Shown piece by piece: positions 62,587-64,000 of a stretch of DNA of 64,000 nucleotides. Below the pieces are notes generated by a model. The model saw only the letters and a program-made list of their open reading frames with translations. It made no database searches and was not told the origin of the DNA. Origin of the DNA: Burkholderiales bacterium (lineage in GTDB: Bacteria > Pseudomonadota > Gammaproteobacteria > Burkholderiales > Casimicrobiaceae); contig CAJPFI010000004.1 of assembly GCA_905339295.1 (NCBI GenBank), positions 1 through 64,000 on the forward strand, read 5' to 3'. The translations under genes and the position numbers were made by a program. Positions within the stretch are counted from its first letter, which is position 1. Every line of letters begins with the position of its first letter.

Positions 62587-63195
62587 ATGCCCTCCATGCC
62601 CCCGGCCGATCCCCGACTGACAAGGCTGTTCCGGCGCAACGCAGCCGTCCGCTCCCGGGACTTCGTAGCGGCGGGCATCAGCCGCAGCGAGCTCTCCCGC
62701 ATGACGGCGAGCGGGCAACTCGAACGCATCGCTCGGGGCCTGTACGCACTCCCCGGTTACCGAGGCTCCGAACACGAAACGCTGGCGACCGTCGCTCGAC
62801 GATCTCCTGGAGTCGTGTTCTGCCTGCTCACCGCCCTCCGGCTTCACGGGCTCACCACGCAGGCCCCCTTCGAGGTCTGGATCGGGATCGGCAACAAATC
62901 CCATCCGCCCCGCATCGACTACCCGAAGCTCCGAGTCGTGCGGTTCTCCGATGCGGGCCTGAAGCAGGGCGTGGAGACGCGGAAAGTGGATGGCGTCCCG
63001 ATCAAGGTGACAGGCGTTGCACGCACCGTAGCCGACTGCTTCAAGTTTCGTGGCAAGGTGGGACTCGATGTCGCGCTCGAAGCACTCCGCGACGCCCTGC
63101 GTTCCAGGCAGACGACCTCCGACGAACTCTGGCATTACGCAACGCTCGACCGCGTGGCGAACGTGATGCGCCCGTATCTCGAGGCCGTTGCGTGA
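62587..63195 (+). CDS. abiEi: AbiEi family antitoxin
   Basis: A 202-aa antitoxin of the type IV AbiE toxin-antitoxin system. The N-terminal winged-helix reads RDFVAAGISRSELSRMTASG then LERIARGLYALPG. The C-terminal domain has the conserved VKVTGVARTVADCFKFRGKVGLDVALEAL. It neutralises the AbiEii nucleotidyltransferase without direct binding in known systems. An ATG three codons later (62596) is also possible. GTGA overlap with abiEii. Confidence 0.88.
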   Translation: MPSMPPADPRLTRLFRRNAAVRSRDFVAAGISRSELSRMTASGQLERIARGLYALPGYRGSEHETLATVARRSPGVVFCLLTALRLHGLTTQAPFEVWIGIGNKSHPPRIDYPKLRVVRFSDAGLKQGVETRKVDGVPIKVTGVARTVADCFKFRGKVGLDVALEALRDALRSRQTTSDELWHYATLDRVANVMRPYLEAVA

Positions 63196-64000
63196 GCGCC
63201 AACCGCGCAGCCTCGATTCGCGCACGACTGCGCGACGTGGCGCGCGAGCGGGGCGAGGAATTCAACCTGACGCTCAACCGCTATGCCGTGGAGCGCTACC
63301 TCTATCGCCTGTCCGTCTCGCGTTGGGCCGAGCAGTTCGTGCTCAAGGGAGCATTGCTCTTCGACCTCTGGTTCGACGAGCCCCACCGCCCGACGCGCGA
63401 CGCCGACTTCCTCGGCTTCGGACCCGACGACGCGGCGACGGCGAAGGTGATCGTGACAGATATTTGCGCAATCGACGTCGACGACGGCATCGAGTTCGAC
63501 CCCGCCGCGGCCAAGGTCGAGGAGATTCGCGAGGACGCGCGTTACGGTGGCTTGCGTGTTCGAATCTCGGGTAGGTTGGACGGCGCGCTTTGCACGGCTC
63601 AGATCGACATCGGATTCGGCGATGCTGTGACGCCCGGGCCATTGGTCGTCGACTACCCGACCATACTCGACGACGTTCCCGCGCCTCGTCTGCGCGTCTA
63701 CCCCCGCGAGTCCGTGATGTCGGAGAAGCTCGAATCAATCGTCAGCCTGGGGATGGGCAACAGCCGCATGAAGGACTACTACGACCTGCGCGCGCTGATA
63801 CGTGACGAAAGGGTCGACGAAAGATGTCTCGTCGACGCCATTCGAGCGACCTTCGACCGGAGACGCACCCGGATACCCGGGACAATACCGGTGGGCTTGA
63901 GTGACGAGTTCGCCAACAGCCCGACGAAGATCGCGCAGTGGAGGGCGTTCCTCGATCGCAACCGTCTCGAGGGGCCGGCACTTGCCGACGTGGTTACCGA
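63192..64000 (+). CDS. abiEii: AbiEii nucleotidyltransferase toxin (partial at window end)
   Basis: At least 269 residues are visible, truncated by the window edge. The nucleotidyltransferase core KGALLFDLWFDEPHRPTRDADFLG contains the TRDxD motif. SEKLESIVSLGMGNSRMKDYYDL is the family's second signature. The GTG start overlaps the abiEi stop. The toxin is thought to transfer nucleotides to tRNA in related systems. Later C-terminal sequence and any hsdR gene would lie beyond the window. Confidence 0.88.
   Translation, partial: MSANRAASIRARLRDVARERGEEFNLTLNRYAVERYLYRLSVSRWAEQFVLKGALLFDLWFDEPHRPTRDADFLGFGPDDAATAKVIVTDICAIDVDDGIEFDPAAAKVEEIREDARYGGLRVRISGRLDGALCTAQIDIGFGDAVTPGPLVVDYPTILDDVPAPRLRVYPRESVMSEKLESIVSLGMGNSRMKDYYDLRALIRDERVDERCLVDAIRATFDRRRTRIPGTIPVGLSDEFANSPTKIAQWRAFLDRNRLEGPALADVVT

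Noticed and set aside
62251-62620. Short frames of 75-119 codons between the DUF262 gene and abiEi
   Set aside because: They overlap the DUF262 3' end or the operator, have no ribosome-binding sites and do not resemble proteins.

Overview
The window is about 64 kb of very GC-rich chromosome from what is most likely a betaproteobacterium. The evidence is the tuf-S10-spc-alpha ribosomal gene order, a C-minus S4, a urease cluster with HupE/UreJ between ureA and ureB, a System I cytochrome c maturation locus, and an IPTL-CTERM protein. I cannot name the genus. Coding density is high, and most operons use 4-bp ATGA/GTGA overlaps.

Layout. (1) 1-15 kb: the end of tuf, then one uninterrupted + strand ribosomal super-operon from rpsJ to rplQ, including secY, infA, rpmJ and rpoA. 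It has a good internal sigma70-type promoter in the 310-bp rpsQ-rplN gap and a hairpin terminator after rplQ. (2) 15.2-22 kb: galE; then on the - strand a DUF5329 protein, an endonuclease/exonuclease/phosphatase-family lipoprotein, and a NitT/TauT-type ABC importer whose operon carries an M61 peptidase gene between permease and ATPase. (3) 22-26.4 kb: histidine utilisation genes hutD-hutF-hutI-hutG (formimidoylglutamate deiminase / formylglutamate deformylase branch) plus a DUF2007/zinc-ribbon protein. A 400-bp block of duplicated and palindromic repeats follows. (4) 26.8-41 kb: ccmABCDEFGH on the - strand, with ccmI displaced about 7 kb by an envelope/signalling module: an Ig-like IPTL-CTERM protein, a CHASE2 adenylate cyclase, a FecR-domain protein and a beta-barrel/TPR outer-membrane protein. 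(5) 41-53 kb: maeB; a second NitT/TauT-type ABC importer running directly into ureD-A-hupE-B-C-E-F-G, with a near-consensus sigma54 site upstream of the importer; then folE on the opposite strand.

(6) 53.2-64 kb: tRNA-Ser(GGA) followed immediately by a defence island. It holds type I modification genes hsdM and hsdS, translationally coupled to a SIR2-HerA pair; a DUF262/DUF1524/DUF4268 GmrSD-like protein; and an AbiEi/AbiEii toxin-antitoxin pair that runs off the window. No hsdR is visible. Base composition becomes visibly less GC-rich from hsdS onward, which fits acquired DNA next to a tRNA gene. The most unusual signals are two copies of a widespread palindromic repeat embedded in frame inside hsdM, and the four-gene hsdM-hsdS-sir2-herA overlap in which a SIR2-HerA effector occupies the place where hsdR would be expected.

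Functional links: the sigma54-preceded ABC-urease operon and the hut operon both point to scavenging of organic nitrogen. The ribosomal block is ordinary housekeeping.
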